NCBI RefSeq assembly: GCF_004342725.1
Contig: NZ_SMCP01000002.1
Location: 1-64,000 of the forward strand
DNA length: 64,000 nucleotides
Direction: 5' to 3'
Origin: Testudinibacter aquarius
GTDB lineage: Bacteria > Pseudomonadota > Gammaproteobacteria > Enterobacterales > Pasteurellaceae
In this document: positions 43,406 to 54,262 of the stretch, piece by piece
How positions within the stretch are numbered: position 1 is the stretch's first letter
Layout of the letters: each line of letters opens with the position of its first letter
Made by a program: the position numbers and the translations under genes
The notes under the pieces: generated by a model
Databases searched by the model: none
What the model saw: the letters and a program-made list of their open reading frames with translations, nothing else
Told to the model about the DNA's origin: nothing

Positions 43406-43729
43406 TTATTTAATTGTTTCACCAGTAGATTTGAAGAAACGGACTTTTTTGCCGTCTTCAATCCGGAATCCTACGCGGTCAGCTTTATTTGTTGACGGAT
43501 TGTAGATTGCTACGTTAGAAACGTCGATTGCCGCTTCTTGTTTCACAATACCACCAGCTTTACCTAAAGCCGGAACTGGTTTCTCATGTTTGGAAACCAT
43601 GTTTAAACCTTCAACAATAACTTTACCGTTAGGCAGTACTTTAGTTACTTTACCACGCTGTCCTTTGCCCTTTTCAGTGCTACCGGTTAGCATGATTACT
43701 TCATCGTTTTGACGGATTTTTGCAGCCAT
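43406..43729 (-). CDS. rplX: 50S ribosomal protein L24
   Basis: L24 (107 residues) has the KOW motif in [20 protein letters not shown] near residue 14 and [11 protein letters not shown]. It is about three residues longer than the E. coli protein. Confidence 0.98.
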   Translation of the reverse strand: MAAKIRQNDEVIMLTGSTEKGKGQRGKVTKVLPNGKVIVEGLNMVSKHEKPVPALGKAGGIVKQEAAIDVSNVAIYNPSTNKADRVGFRIEDGKKVRFFKSTGETIK

Positions 43730-43739
43730 GACACTCTCC

Positions 43740-44123
<384 letters not shown>

Positions 44124-44132
44124 CTAAAATCA

Positions 44133-44149
44133 AAAAAACCCTTTCGGGA
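44133..44149 (-). promoter_or_regulatory. Short hairpin plus T-run in the spc leader
   Basis: On the minus strand CCC-GAAA-GGG is followed by seven Ts, about 22 bases before the rplN start. The stem is too short for a strong terminator but could act as a pause or attenuator. Confidence 0.25.
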
Positions 44150-44182
44150 CGAATCTGTTTACCCAATGCAAACAGGGTGCGG

Positions 44183-44211
44183 ATTTTACCAAATGGCTAA
44201 AAGGAAAGCAA
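44183..44211 (-). promoter_or_regulatory. spc operon promoter
   Basis: Minus-strand TTGCTT (44206-44211) and TAAAAT (44183-44188) are spaced exactly 17 bp apart in the gap between rpsQ and rplN. This fits a separate spc promoter as in E. coli. Confidence 0.7.
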
Positions 44212-44269
44212 CTGGATTTTATGTTTATTGCTGAGATTTGTCGGTGGCGCAGTGGGGGGAAATAGCAAC

Positions 44270-44305
44270 AAAAAACCGCACTTTAATGCAAAGTGCGGTT
44301 TTTAT
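44270..44305 (-). terminator. S10-operon terminator (inverted uptake pair)
   Basis: AAAAACCGCACTTT and AAAGTGCGGTTTTT enclose a short loop (AATGC), with A and T runs on both sides. It lies 18 bp after the rpsQ stop codon and so ends the S10 operon. Confidence 0.9.
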
Positions 44306-44322
44306 TAGTTTTAAAACAATAA

Positions 44323-44577
44323 TTAGATTACTGCTTTTTCAACGACACGAACCAAAGTCCATGATTTAGTTTTAGAAATAGGACGACATTCGCGAATTTC
44401 TACCAAATCACCAACATTGACTTCGTTGTTTTCATCATGTACGTGTAACTTAGTTGTACGACGGATAAACTTACCATAAAGTGGGTGTTTAACCATACGT
44501 TCGATTGCGATGGTGAAAGATTTATCCATCTTGTCACTCACAACGCGACCTTGTACTGTACGAATTTTATCAGTCAT
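44323..44577 (-). CDS. rpsQ: 30S ribosomal protein S17
   Basis: Last gene of the S10 operon. S17 (84 residues) has the OB-fold strand [20 protein letters not shown] and the [15 protein letters not shown] loop. Its start overlaps the rpmC stop by one base. Confidence 0.98.
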   Translation of the reverse strand: MTDKIRTVQGRVVSDKMDKSFTIAIERMVKHPLYGKFIRRTTKLHVHDENNEVNVGDLVEIRECRPISKTKSWTLVRVVEKAVI

Positions 44578-44767
44578 TACTCACCCGCCTTTGCGCTTAG
44601 AACAGTTTTAAGTTGTGCAATACTACGACGCACTTGTTTCAACTGATGGGTTTGTTGAAGCTGACCGGTGGCTGCTTGCATACGCAATTTGAATTGCTCA
44701 CCTAACAAGTTAACCAATTCAGCATTCAGCTCTTCAACACTTTTTGTACGTAGTTCTTGAGCTTTCA

Positions 44768-44768
<1 letters not shown>
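44577..44768 (-). CDS. rpmC: 50S ribosomal protein L29
   Basis: L29 (63 residues) is a two-helix protein near the exit tunnel, reading [19 protein letters not shown] and carrying [16 protein letters not shown]. It overlaps both neighbours by one base, indicating translational coupling. Confidence 0.98.
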
Positions 44769-45178
<410 letters not shown>

Positions 45179-45191
45179 TTATTCAATCTCC

Positions 45192-45893
45192 TTACTTACG
45201 ACCTTTGCGCGCTTTTTTAGGTTGCGCTTCAGGTTGTTGTTCTGATTGCATAACTGCAGCCATTCCACCAAGAATCTCACCTTTGAAGATCCATACTTTC
45301 ACGCCGATAACGCCGTATGTAGTATGAGCTTCTGCAGTGTTATAATCGATGTCCGCGCGTAATGTATGCAAAGGCACACGACCTTCACGATACCATTCTG
45401 AACGCGCAATTTCTGCACCACCTAAACGTCCGCTCACTTCGACTTTGATACCTTGCGCACCTAAACGCATTGCGTTTTGTACAGCACGTTTCATCGCACG
45501 ACGGAACATAACACGACGTTCTAATTGTGAAGCAATGCTTTCAGCAACCAGACGCGCATCTAATTCAGGTTTTTTCACTTCTGTGATGTTGATTTGCGCA
45601 GGAACGCCGGTAATTTCGGCTAATTTGTTACGCAATTTTTCAACATCTTCGCCTTTTTTACCGATAACGATACCCGGGCGAGCAGTGTGAATAGTTACAC
45701 GAATACTCTTAGCCGGACGCTCAATATCAATACGAGCAACAGAAGCATTGGCTAACTCTTTGTTTAAGAAGTTACGTACTTTGAAATCGCCTTCTAAGTT
45801 GTCAGCGAAATCTTGTGTATTCGCAAACCAAGTTGAACTCCAAGGTTTAACAATACCGAGGCGAATACCATTAGGATGTACTTTTTGACCCAT
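45192..45893 (-). CDS. rpsC: 30S ribosomal protein S3
   Basis: S3 (233 residues) forms the mRNA entry channel. The KH domain shows [20 protein letters not shown] near residue 50 and the C-terminal half [22 protein letters not shown] 45893 gives the standard MGQKVHPNG start behind AGGAG; nine upstream in-frame codons are not part of the family. Confidence 0.98.
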   Translation of the reverse strand: MGQKVHPNGIRLGIVKPWSSTWFANTQDFADNLEGDFKVRNFLNKELANASVARIDIERPAKSIRVTIHTARPGIVIGKKGEDVEKLRNKLAEITGVPAQINITEVKKPELDARLVAESIASQLERRVMFRRAMKRAVQNAMRLGAQGIKVEVSGRLGGAEIARSEWYREGRVPLHTLRADIDYNTAEAHTTYGVIGVKVWIFKGEILGGMAAVMQSEQQPEAQPKKARKGRK

Positions 45894-45903
45894 TGCTATT
45901 CTC

Positions 45904-46526
<623 letters not shown>

Positions 46527-46548
46527 TTATCCTCTTTTTATATTAAAA

Positions 46549-47370
46549 TTATTTACCACGGCGACGTACGATAAATTTATCAGTACGTTTATTGTGGCGA
46601 GTTTTCTTACCTTTAGTTTGAACGCCCCATGGAGTCACAGGATGTTTACCAAAGTTACGACCTTCACCACCACCATGAGGGTGATCTACCGGGTTCATCG
46701 CCGTACCGCGAACGGTAGGACGAACGCCACGCCAACGGCTTGCACCGGCTTTACCCAGTACGCGCAGCATGTGCTCAGAATTTCCAACTTCACCGATAGT
46801 TGCCTGACATTCGGATAACACTTTACGCATTTCGCCAGAACGAAGACGCAATGTTACATAGTTACCCTCACGAGCAATAATTTGTACATACGCACCGGCT
46901 GAACGGGCAATTTGACCGCCTTTGCCTGGTTTTAATTCTACGTTATGTACAGTTGTACCAACCGGGATATTGCGCATTGGTAAAGAATTACCCACCTTGA
47001 TAGGTGCTTGCGTACCCGCTTGGATTTGATCGCCTGCTGCCAAACCTTTAGGTGCTAAGATATAACGACGCTCACCGTCTTTATATAACACTAAAGCGAT
47101 ATTCGCAGAACGATTTGGATCATATTCCAGACGCTCAACAACCGCCGGCACATCTAACTTGTTACGTTTGAAGTCAACGATACGGTAGTGTTGTTTATGA
47201 CCACCACCGATATGACGGGTAGTGATGCGTCCTAGATTGTTACGGCCACCGGTTTTAGATTTAGTATCTAAAAGCGGAGCATAAGGCTTACCCTTGTGTA
47301 AATCAGGGTTAACGATTTTAACTACATGGCGACGACCAGCGGAGGTCGGCTTACATTTTACGATAGCCAT
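46549..47370 (-). CDS. rplB: 50S ribosomal protein L2
   Basis: L2 (273 residues) helps join subunits and form the peptidyl-transferase centre. It carries the universal [17 protein letters not shown] loop near residue 222 with the conserved histidine. Confidence 0.99.
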   Translation of the reverse strand: MAIVKCKPTSAGRRHVVKIVNPDLHKGKPYAPLLDTKSKTGGRNNLGRITTRHIGGGHKQHYRIVDFKRNKLDVPAVVERLEYDPNRSANIALVLYKDGERRYILAPKGLAAGDQIQAGTQAPIKVGNSLPMRNIPVGTTVHNVELKPGKGGQIARSAGAYVQIIAREGNYVTLRLRSGEMRKVLSECQATIGEVGNSEHMLRVLGKAGASRWRGVRPTVRGTAMNPVDHPHGGGEGRNFGKHPVTPWGVQTKGKKTRHNKRTDKFIVRRRGK

Positions 47371-47388
47371 TATTTTCTACTCCTCTGA

Positions 47389-47691
47389 TTACTCTGCACT
47401 GTCAAGGAAGTCCAAATTTTGGCCTTCTTGCAAGGTGACATACGCTTTTTTCCAGTCGCTACGACGACCCGTTCTCGCACCATGACGTTTGGTTTTACCT
47501 TTAACAACGATAGTACGCACTGAATCAACTTTCACTTCAAACAGTTTTTCAACAGCAGCAGCGATTTCAACTTTGTTGGCTTCTTTAGCTACTTTGAAAA
47601 CAATCGTATTTGACTGTTCGGCATTATTAGTCGCTTTCTCAGAGACATGTGGTGCTTTCAGCACTTTTAGCAAACGTTCTTCCAGAATCAT
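47389..47691 (-). CDS. rplW: 50S ribosomal protein L23
   Basis: L23 (100 residues) is the exit-tunnel protein that docks trigger factor and SRP. It has [18 protein letters not shown] and the [17 protein letters not shown] loop. Its ATG overlaps the rplD stop. Confidence 0.98.
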   Translation of the reverse strand: MILEERLLKVLKAPHVSEKATNNAEQSNTIVFKVAKEANKVEIAAAVEKLFEVKVDSVRTIVVKGKTKRHGARTGRRSDWKKAYVTLQEGQNLDFLDSAE

Positions 47692-48293
47692 GCCAACATC
47701 TCCTCAATTTGCTTCACAGCGTCAGCCGTAATAACTACTTTTTCAAAAGCAATTAAGCTAACCGGATCAATCGCCTGAACGTCACGCACATCTACTTTGT
47801 AAAGGTTGCGTGCAGCCAAGAATAGATTTTCATCTAAATCCGCTGTGATGATCAGCACATCTTCCAGTGCCATTTCTTTTAATTTTTGAACTAAAACTTT
47901 TGTTTTCGGGGCGGCAACTTCGAATTTCTCAACCACAACCAGACGGTCTTGGCGAAGTAATTCAGAAAGAATGCTCTTAATCGCACCACGATACATTTTT
48001 TTGTTCACTTTTTGGCTGTGATCTTGTGGCTTAGCCGCAAATGTCACACCACCTGAACGCCAAATTGGGCTTTTTACGTTACCGGAACGCGCACGACCAG
48101 TACCTTTTTGACGCCATGGCTTTTTGCCTGAACCTGCTACTTCAGCACGAGTTTTTTGTGCACGAGTACCTTGGCGAGCACCTGCTGCATAAGCAACAAC
48201 AACTTGGTGTACCAACGCTTCGTTAAACTCACGTCCGAAGGTAGTTTCAGAAACAGTCAATGCACTTTGTGCATCTTTAGTTACTAATTCCAT
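47688..48293 (-). CDS. rplD: 50S ribosomal protein L4
   Basis: L4 (201 residues) is the autogenous repressor of the S10 operon in gammaproteobacteria, acting on the S10 leader. It has the tunnel loop [19 protein letters not shown]-type segment near residues 55-80 and [13 protein letters not shown]-like helices. It overlaps rplW by four bases. Confidence 0.98.
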   Translation of the reverse strand: MELVTKDAQSALTVSETTFGREFNEALVHQVVVAYAAGARQGTRAQKTRAEVAGSGKKPWRQKGTGRARSGNVKSPIWRSGGVTFAAKPQDHSQKVNKKMYRGAIKSILSELLRQDRLVVVEKFEVAAPKTKVLVQKLKEMALEDVLIITADLDENLFLAARNLYKVDVRDVQAIDPVSLIAFEKVVITADAVKQIEEMLA

Positions 48294-48308
48294 TCCTATC
48301 TCCTAGAC

Positions 48309-48941
48309 TTATGCTTTAGCTTTAACAGCGGGTTTAACAATTAAATCACTACCGGTTGCGCCTGGAACGGCACCTTTGACCAATAACAATTTACGTTCAG
48401 CATCAACGCGAACCACTTCCAGTGATTGAACGGTTACACGCTCAGCACCTAAGTGACCTGCCATTTTTTTACCTTTGAACACACGACCCGGAGTTTGGTT
48501 TTGACCAATAGATCCAGGAACACGGTGTGACAAAGAGTTACCGTGGGTAGCATCTTGAGTACGGAAGTTCCAGCGTTTTACTGTACCGGCAAAACCTTTA
48601 CCTTTCGATGTACCTGTTACGTCAACTTTTTTAACGTCTGCGAAGACATCAACATTAATTTCCTGACCCAAAGTGAACTCTTCACCTTCGGTACGGAATT
48701 CCCATAAACCGCGACCAGCTTCAACACCTGCTTTAACGAAATGACCTGCTTCTGGCTTAGTTACACGACTTGCTTTTTTAGAGCCAGTAGTAACCTGAAC
48801 TGCAGAGTAGCCATCTGTTTCAAGGGTTTTCACTTGAGTCACACGGTTGGCTTCGATTTCGATTACGGTAACTGGGATAGACACGCCGGCTTCTGTGAAG
48901 ACGCGAGTCATACCAACTTTACGACCGATTAAACCAATCAT
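48309..48941 (-). CDS. rplC: 50S ribosomal protein L3
   Basis: L3 (210 residues) starts [19 protein letters not shown] and has the central extension with [17 protein letters not shown] and [20 protein letters not shown], including the glutamine methylated by PrmB in relatives. Confidence 0.98.
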   Translation of the reverse strand: MIGLIGRKVGMTRVFTEAGVSIPVTVIEIEANRVTQVKTLETDGYSAVQVTTGSKKASRVTKPEAGHFVKAGVEAGRGLWEFRTEGEEFTLGQEINVDVFADVKKVDVTGTSKGKGFAGTVKRWNFRTQDATHGNSLSHRVPGSIGQNQTPGRVFKGKKMAGHLGAERVTVQSLEVVRVDAERKLLLVKGAVPGATGSDLIVKPAVKAKA

Positions 48942-48968
48942 TGTATTAACCTCTTACCTATTCCCTGA

Positions 48969-49472
<504 letters not shown>

Positions 49473-49478
49473 GCAGAG

Positions 49479-49506
49479 TTTATAGAATCACCGCACAGTT
49501 TGCAAG
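49479..49506 (-). promoter_or_regulatory. S10-operon promoter
   Basis: Minus-strand TATAAA (49479-49484) is preceded by CTTGCA/TTGCAA (49500-49506) at 15-16 bp. It is the best promoter in the rpsJ-speF gap in this direction. Confidence 0.6.
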
Positions 49507-49737
49507 CAATTTTATCCGATTTTTTGTAAAAAGTGCGGTTTGCTTTGGCAGAAAAACCTATCTGCGATTCTTGAGGGAAATCCCACTGTCTTCACTTTCC
49601 CTCGGCGCTTAAATTTGTTATCGTTTGCGCAACTTCAAACCGCACTTTTGTCTTGCGATTGCAAGCCAATAACGCCAAGTTGAAAAGCCTTGTGCTTTTC
49701 ATTGATATCACACTCGTCTGCCGATAGGAAAACGCCG

Positions 49738-51885
49738 ATGAAAATTGCTGCCAGCCAAGGCACAGAATTTGCCTTTTTGTCTGACTACAAAATTATGGAC
49801 ATTGATATGACCGATTTCACCAATGTCTGTGCTGTGGTCACCACGATTAAAGACCTGCCCGAAGTATGGGAAGAATTGGAACGGCTGGGCTTTCCCATTC
49901 CGATTTTCGCCGCCATTGAATACGGTGAAACCGTACCGGACGAGTGGTTGACCGAACTCTACGGCGTCATCGAGCTGGCGGAAGATCAAAAATATTACAA
50001 CGGCCAATTGATTAACGCCGCTGCCGCAGATTACATCGATACGCTCGATCCACCGTTTTTCCAAGCACTAAAGGAATATACTGATTACGGCAATGCGGCG
50101 TTCGACTGTCCGGGACACCAAGGCGGACAATTTTTCCGCAAACACCCTTCCGGTCGCCGTTTCTATCTCTATTTTGGCGAAACCCTGTTCCGTGCCGACT
50201 CCTGCAATGCCGATGTGCGCTTAGGAGATTTGCTGATTCACGAAGGCCCGGCATTTCAGGCGCAAGCCCATGCTGCCAGAGTATTTAACGCTGATAAAAC
50301 CTATTTTGTACTGAATGGTACTTCGTCCGCCAACAAAGTGGCTATCGGTGCGTTGGTCAGCAAAGGCGACTTGGTGCTGTTTGACCGCAACAACCATAAA
50401 TCAGTGCATCAAGGGGCACTAACGTTGTGCGGTGCGATGCCGGTGTATATGGAAACCACACGCAATGCCTACGGTTTTATCGGCGGTATCCCGTCGCACT
50501 GCTTTGAAGAAGCGGATATCCGCGCCCAAATCGCCAAAGTTGCACCGGAGCGTGCCAACGATAAACGCCCGTTCCGTTTAGCAGTGATTCAATTGGGCAC
50601 CTATGACGGCACGATTTATAACGCACGCCAAGTGGTCGATCGTATCGGCCATCTGTGCGACTACATTCTGTTTGACTCGGCGTGGGTCGGTTATGAACAG
50701 TTTATCCCGATGATGCGTGACTGCTCGCCACTGTTATTAGAGTTGAATGAAAACGATCCCGGCATTTTGGTGACCCAATCAGTGCACAAACAGCAGGCCG
50801 GTTTGTCACAAGCGTCGCAAATTCACAAAAAAGATAATCATATCAATGAGCAAGAGCGGTATTGCAACCACAAGCGTTTCAACAACGCCTTTATGATGCA
50901 CGCCTCGACCAGCCCGTTCTATCCGCTGTTTGCCTCGTTAGACGTCAATGCCAAAATGCACGCCGGCAAAGCCGGCAAACGCATGTGGCAGGAGTGTGTA
51001 CTCAGCAGTGTGGAAGTGCGCAAAATGTTGCTGAAAACCTGTAAATTGATTCGTCCGTTCGTGCCGCCGATGGTGGACGGCAAATCGTGGGAAAACCACA
51101 AATCGGAAGACATCGCCAACAATATCCGCTTTTTCCAATTTGCCAAAGACGCACGCTGGCATGACTTTGACGGCTATGCCGAAGAGCAGTATTTTATTGA
51201 CCCGTGCAAACTATTGCTGACCACGCCGGGCATCAATATGGAAACCGGCGAATATGAAGAATCGGGCATTCCGGCGGCGATTTTGGCGCACTACCTGCGC
51301 GAACGCTCGGTGATTCCGGAAAAAGCCGATTTAAACTCGATTCTGTTCCTGTTGACTCCGGCGGAAACCATGGCGAAATTCCAGCATTTGGTGGCGAACA
51401 TCGCCCGCTTTGAAGAGCATATTCAAGACAATACCCCGGTGATCGAAATGTTGCCGACCCTTGCCAAAGCCTACCCGCAATACAGCAAAATGCGGATTGG
51501 TGAACTTTGTCAGAAACTGCACAATTTCTACGCCAAACACCGTTTGAATGATCTACAACAACAGATGTTCCTGCGTCACGCTTGGCCGAAGATGAACATC
51601 ACGCCGGAAGCCTGCCACAATGCGTTTATCCGCAACGAAGTGGAATTGGTTTCGCTGGCTGAAATTGAAGGCAGAACCGCCGCCGAAGGCGCATTGCCAT
51701 ATCCACCGGGCGTGCTGTGTATCGTCCCCGGCGAAGTTTGGGGCGGTGCCGTATTGGAATATTTCCGCGCACTGGAACAAGGCATCAACGAACTGCCGGG
51801 CTTCGAACCGGAAATCCAAGGTGTGTATCTGGAAGCTGACGAATCCAGCTACCGCCGCGCCTGGGCATATGTGTTAAAACAATAA
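49738..51885 (+). CDS. speF: Inducible ornithine decarboxylase
   Basis: SpeF decarboxylates ornithine to putrescine and consumes a proton, helping acid resistance. The 715-residue PLP enzyme of the OAT-like fold group has an N-terminal receiver-like wing domain (1-105), the PLP core with CPGHQGG near 122, VLNGTSSANK and the Schiff-base lysine in SVHKQQAGL near 347. ATG 49738 follows AGGA; an in-frame TTG 48 bases upstream adds a non-conserved tail. The partner antiporter gene potE, often next to speF, is absent here. The 240 or so bases upstream of the gene contain a GAGGGAAA...TTTCCCTC hairpin (49573-49603) but no recognisable arginine-rich leader peptide. Confidence 0.96.
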   Translation: MKIAASQGTEFAFLSDYKIMDIDMTDFTNVCAVVTTIKDLPEVWEELERLGFPIPIFAAIEYGETVPDEWLTELYGVIELAEDQKYYNGQLINAAAADYIDTLDPPFFQALKEYTDYGNAAFDCPGHQGGQFFRKHPSGRRFYLYFGETLFRADSCNADVRLGDLLIHEGPAFQAQAHAARVFNADKTYFVLNGTSSANKVAIGALVSKGDLVLFDRNNHKSVHQGALTLCGAMPVYMETTRNAYGFIGGIPSHCFEEADIRAQIAKVAPERANDKRPFRLAVIQLGTYDGTIYNARQVVDRIGHLCDYILFDSAWVGYEQFIPMMRDCSPLLLELNENDPGILVTQSVHKQQAGLSQASQIHKKDNHINEQERYCNHKRFNNAFMMHASTSPFYPLFASLDVNAKMHAGKAGKRMWQECVLSSVEVRKMLLKTCKLIRPFVPPMVDGKSWENHKSEDIANNIRFFQFAKDARWHDFDGYAEEQYFIDPCKLLLTTPGINMETGEYEESGIPAAILAHYLRERSVIPEKADLNSILFLLTPAETMAKFQHLVANIARFEEHIQDNTPVIEMLPTLAKAYPQYSKMRIGELCQKLHNFYAKHRLNDLQQQMFLRHAWPKMNITPEACHNAFIRNEVELVSLAEIEGRTAAEGALPYPPGVLCIVPGEVWGGAVLEYFRALEQGINELPGFEPEIQGVYLEADESSYRRAWAYVLKQ

Positions 51886-51900
51886 CACGTTCAGTAAAAG

Positions 51901-51930
51901 GCTAAGTGCGGTTTCACAACCGCACTTAGC
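51901..51930. terminator. Inverted uptake-sequence terminator between speF and grxB
   Basis: GCTAAGTGCGGTT and AACCGCACTTAGC form a perfect 13-bp stem around TCAC. It lies between two convergent genes. T-runs are short, so it may stall in both directions rather than be strong in one. Confidence 0.7.
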
Positions 51931-51941
51931 ACCTTTCCCCA

Positions 51942-52589
51942 TCAAATTGCCATAGTATGCAACAACTCGACCTTGCTCTGCTGCGCCATGGTTTCAACAT
52001 AAGCCCGCACTTTTTCCGGCCACGCCAAATCCTTAACAATGGTTAATGAACGCAAGGTTGGGAACAGGTGAATATCGTCTTCCGACATTGTACCGTTGGC
52101 CGCACTTTCGCTTTGAATCAAGGTGGCTAATGTTTCCAAGTGCGGTTGCAGTTGTTGTAAATATAATGGCGTGTCGGCAAGCAATTGATCAAGATCACCA
52201 ACCCAATTGGTCATGCGTGCGATATAACGTTCTCTCGCCGATTCTGTTGCAATTTCGGCAAATGGAGCTTGGGCGAAACGCGGAATAATCAACGCTGAGA
52301 CAAGATTTTTAACCGAGTCTAACCATGCGGCAATCTCTGGATTGGTAGTGCCGCTCAAGTGCGGTTTGCCGTCCAGTTGATCGATATAGCGCACAATATC
52401 CATGCTTTCCGGCATAAAACTGCCGTCGGCTTTTTGCAAAATCGGCACCACTTTGCGCCCGACCATCTGCGTTGGCGTCGCAATATCGTCTTCCAGCAGT
52501 ACCACTTTTTCCACCGCCACGTTTTTCAAGCCAAAAATCATCGCCGCTTTGACACAAAACGGACAGTGTTGATAAATAAATAATTTCAT
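51942..52589 (-). CDS. grxB: Glutaredoxin 2
   Basis: This 215-residue GST-like glutaredoxin reduces protein disulfides with glutathione. The N-terminal thioredoxin fold has the CPFC active site at residues 9-12 and the cis-proline in KVVPILQ near 50. The C-terminal helical domain resembles E. coli GrxB (DDIHLFPTLRSLTIVK near 170). Confidence 0.94.
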   Translation of the reverse strand: MKLFIYQHCPFCVKAAMIFGLKNVAVEKVVLLEDDIATPTQMVGRKVVPILQKADGSFMPESMDIVRYIDQLDGKPHLSGTTNPEIAAWLDSVKNLVSALIIPRFAQAPFAEIATESARERYIARMTNWVGDLDQLLADTPLYLQQLQPHLETLATLIQSESAANGTMSEDDIHLFPTLRSLTIVKDLAWPEKVRAYVETMAQQSKVELLHTMAI

Positions 52590-52615
52590 CTTTTCTCCTT
52601 AAACAGACCGCACTT

Positions 52616-54028
52616 TTAAGCCGATTTCGTCAGCATATGATCGATTTGCGGCAGCGTCTCAAGGCAACGCTGCCAAAAACTGTGTTTGCGATAATGTTGT
52701 GCATAAATTCGTTGCAAAAACGCCTGCTGGCTCTCCAGCGTTGAATCCGCTGGCAAGGCTTTGGCATAATCAAAGGATTTTTTCAAATCTGAAACGGCAT
52801 ATTGGTAGTATTGACTCAGCGCATTTTTTAGCACATTGGCGACCAACACGCGGCGTAAAATAACCGCTGAAACGGCAAAACCTAATTTTGCCAGCTTGCT
52901 GGTTTCACGGCGGAGCAATGAGACCGATAACTGAGATTTATATTGTTCGTACCAGCTATCCGCTTGCTGAGTTTGTAATTCCAATAACAGCTGATCCAAT
53001 ACCTTGCCCTCACCCAGCTCCAGCAGGAGTTTAATATAGTAGCCTTCGCCATGCGTTCTTGCCAATTGCAGAAAATCCTGCCGTTCGGCTTCACTTTGCT
53101 GCGGCGCCAGTTTAAGGTATTCGGTATAATAAAAAACGCTGGCCGTTTTGGCAAAACACGCTCGGCATAAAGCTTTTGCCTCTGCTGCGTTTCCTTCTTC
53201 TTGGTAGACACGCAACAATAATCGATTACCTTGCTCTCGTTCAACCCTATTAAACTGATTGTTATCATTGCAAAGCGTTAATACCTCGACTGCCTGGTCA
53301 AGCAGCAACTCGTCAATCAGCAGCTCGGCATATTTCAACAAACTTGGTGTGTTGCTAAAACGCTTGGTTTGATAATGTTGTGCAAGAAACTCCAGATCCT
53401 TTAATGCGATACTGATGACTATCGCTTCATTTCGATAGCGTTCCTCACCGTCAAGCAAACAGAGATAATCTCGAATCACTTGCAATGCTTGATGCCCCAA
53501 TAAATGAAGATCATCTGTCAGCACAGAGGCTTCAAAATGATCATCACTATCATATAGCTCAACATAATGTCGACCGAGGTTAGGTAACTTTTGTTGCTTA
53601 AACAACAAACAGGCGGCTTTTAACCAGGTCTGATGTAAGACTGAAACATATTCAAACCAGCTACCGGAAGAAGTGTCGTGCGCCTCACAGAGCCGTTCCA
53701 CATCTTGTAACAGCGTACGAATCAATTTGAATACCGCATCGGGCTCCTGTGCGGACAACTGGAATAAGGGATCGCCAATATCCTGCGCCAATTCAATAAA
53801 AAAAGTATGCGATTGCCAATAATCATAAACAGGACGTCGACGTGCCCGCTTGCGATATTCTCGTTCAATCGCTTTCACCGCATCCGCCTTGCTGGATAAA
53901 TATTCCCGCACAACATAGTTATTGACCATGTCATTACTTGACATCAAGGTTTTCACTAAATCTAGCAAGGTTTCTGCTGATAAATTTGATAACAATTCCT
54001 GCTGTTTTTGCGTTAATTTTTTTGCCAT
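52616..54028 (-). CDS. Alpha-helical hypothetical protein (possibly DUF6880-like)
   Basis: A 470-residue soluble protein, almost entirely alpha-helical, with no signal peptide or membrane segment. It has a basic stretch EREYRKRARRRP near 65-76, several TPR-like helical pairs through the middle (LEFLAQHYQTKRF, ALCRACFAKTASVFYY) and a C-terminal YYQYAVSDLKKSFDYAKAL segment that recalls the DUF6880 family; that match is from memory and tentative. Possible role in protein-protein contacts; function unknown. It starts just beyond a small MITE-like element (54053-54238) and 27 bp upstream of grxB, facing the same way. Confidence 0.72.
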   Translation of the reverse strand: MAKKLTQKQQELLSNLSAETLLDLVKTLMSSNDMVNNYVVREYLSSKADAVKAIEREYRKRARRRPVYDYWQSHTFFIELAQDIGDPLFQLSAQEPDAVFKLIRTLLQDVERLCEAHDTSSGSWFEYVSVLHQTWLKAACLLFKQQKLPNLGRHYVELYDSDDHFEASVLTDDLHLLGHQALQVIRDYLCLLDGEERYRNEAIVISIALKDLEFLAQHYQTKRFSNTPSLLKYAELLIDELLLDQAVEVLTLCNDNNQFNRVEREQGNRLLLRVYQEEGNAAEAKALCRACFAKTASVFYYTEYLKLAPQQSEAERQDFLQLARTHGEGYYIKLLLELGEGKVLDQLLLELQTQQADSWYEQYKSQLSVSLLRRETSKLAKLGFAVSAVILRRVLVANVLKNALSQYYQYAVSDLKKSFDYAKALPADSTLESQQAFLQRIYAQHYRKHSFWQRCLETLPQIDHMLTKSA

Positions 54029-54052
54029 TTCGCTTATCTCTTTACATAACCC

Positions 54053-54238
54053 CTAGGATCTGTGCCATGATTTCACCTGTGATGTCCAACACCGTTTCCA
54101 AAGCGAAGATATTGAAACAATAAACATGCTCTGCTTGATTGAATAATGCTGTTTTACAATATCACGTCTATAGCACCGAAGCCAATATTCAGGTACAATC
54201 CGCCAATTAAGTTGTAAACAAAAATTAACAGACCCTAG
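54053..54238. mobile_element. 186-bp MITE-like element flanked by CTAG
   Basis: The left end reads CTAG-GATCTGTGCC and the right end TTAACAGACC-CTAG, that is, imperfect 10-bp terminal inverted repeats (8 of 10) bounded by identical CTAG tetranucleotides. CTAG fits the YTAR target duplication made by some IS5-family transposases. Inside is no transposase. A minus-strand frame of about 37 codons ending at 54042 lacks a start and looks like a fragment at best. It occupies the gap between the hypothetical gene and lepA. Confidence 0.42.
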
Positions 54239-54262
54239 TCTAGTATAGAGAACCCTTTTTAA

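Noticed and set aside
44133-44149. Strong terminator or attenuator in the spc leader
   Set aside because: The stem is only three base pairs with a GAAA loop. It is kept as a weak candidate only, because rplN must be transcribed through it.
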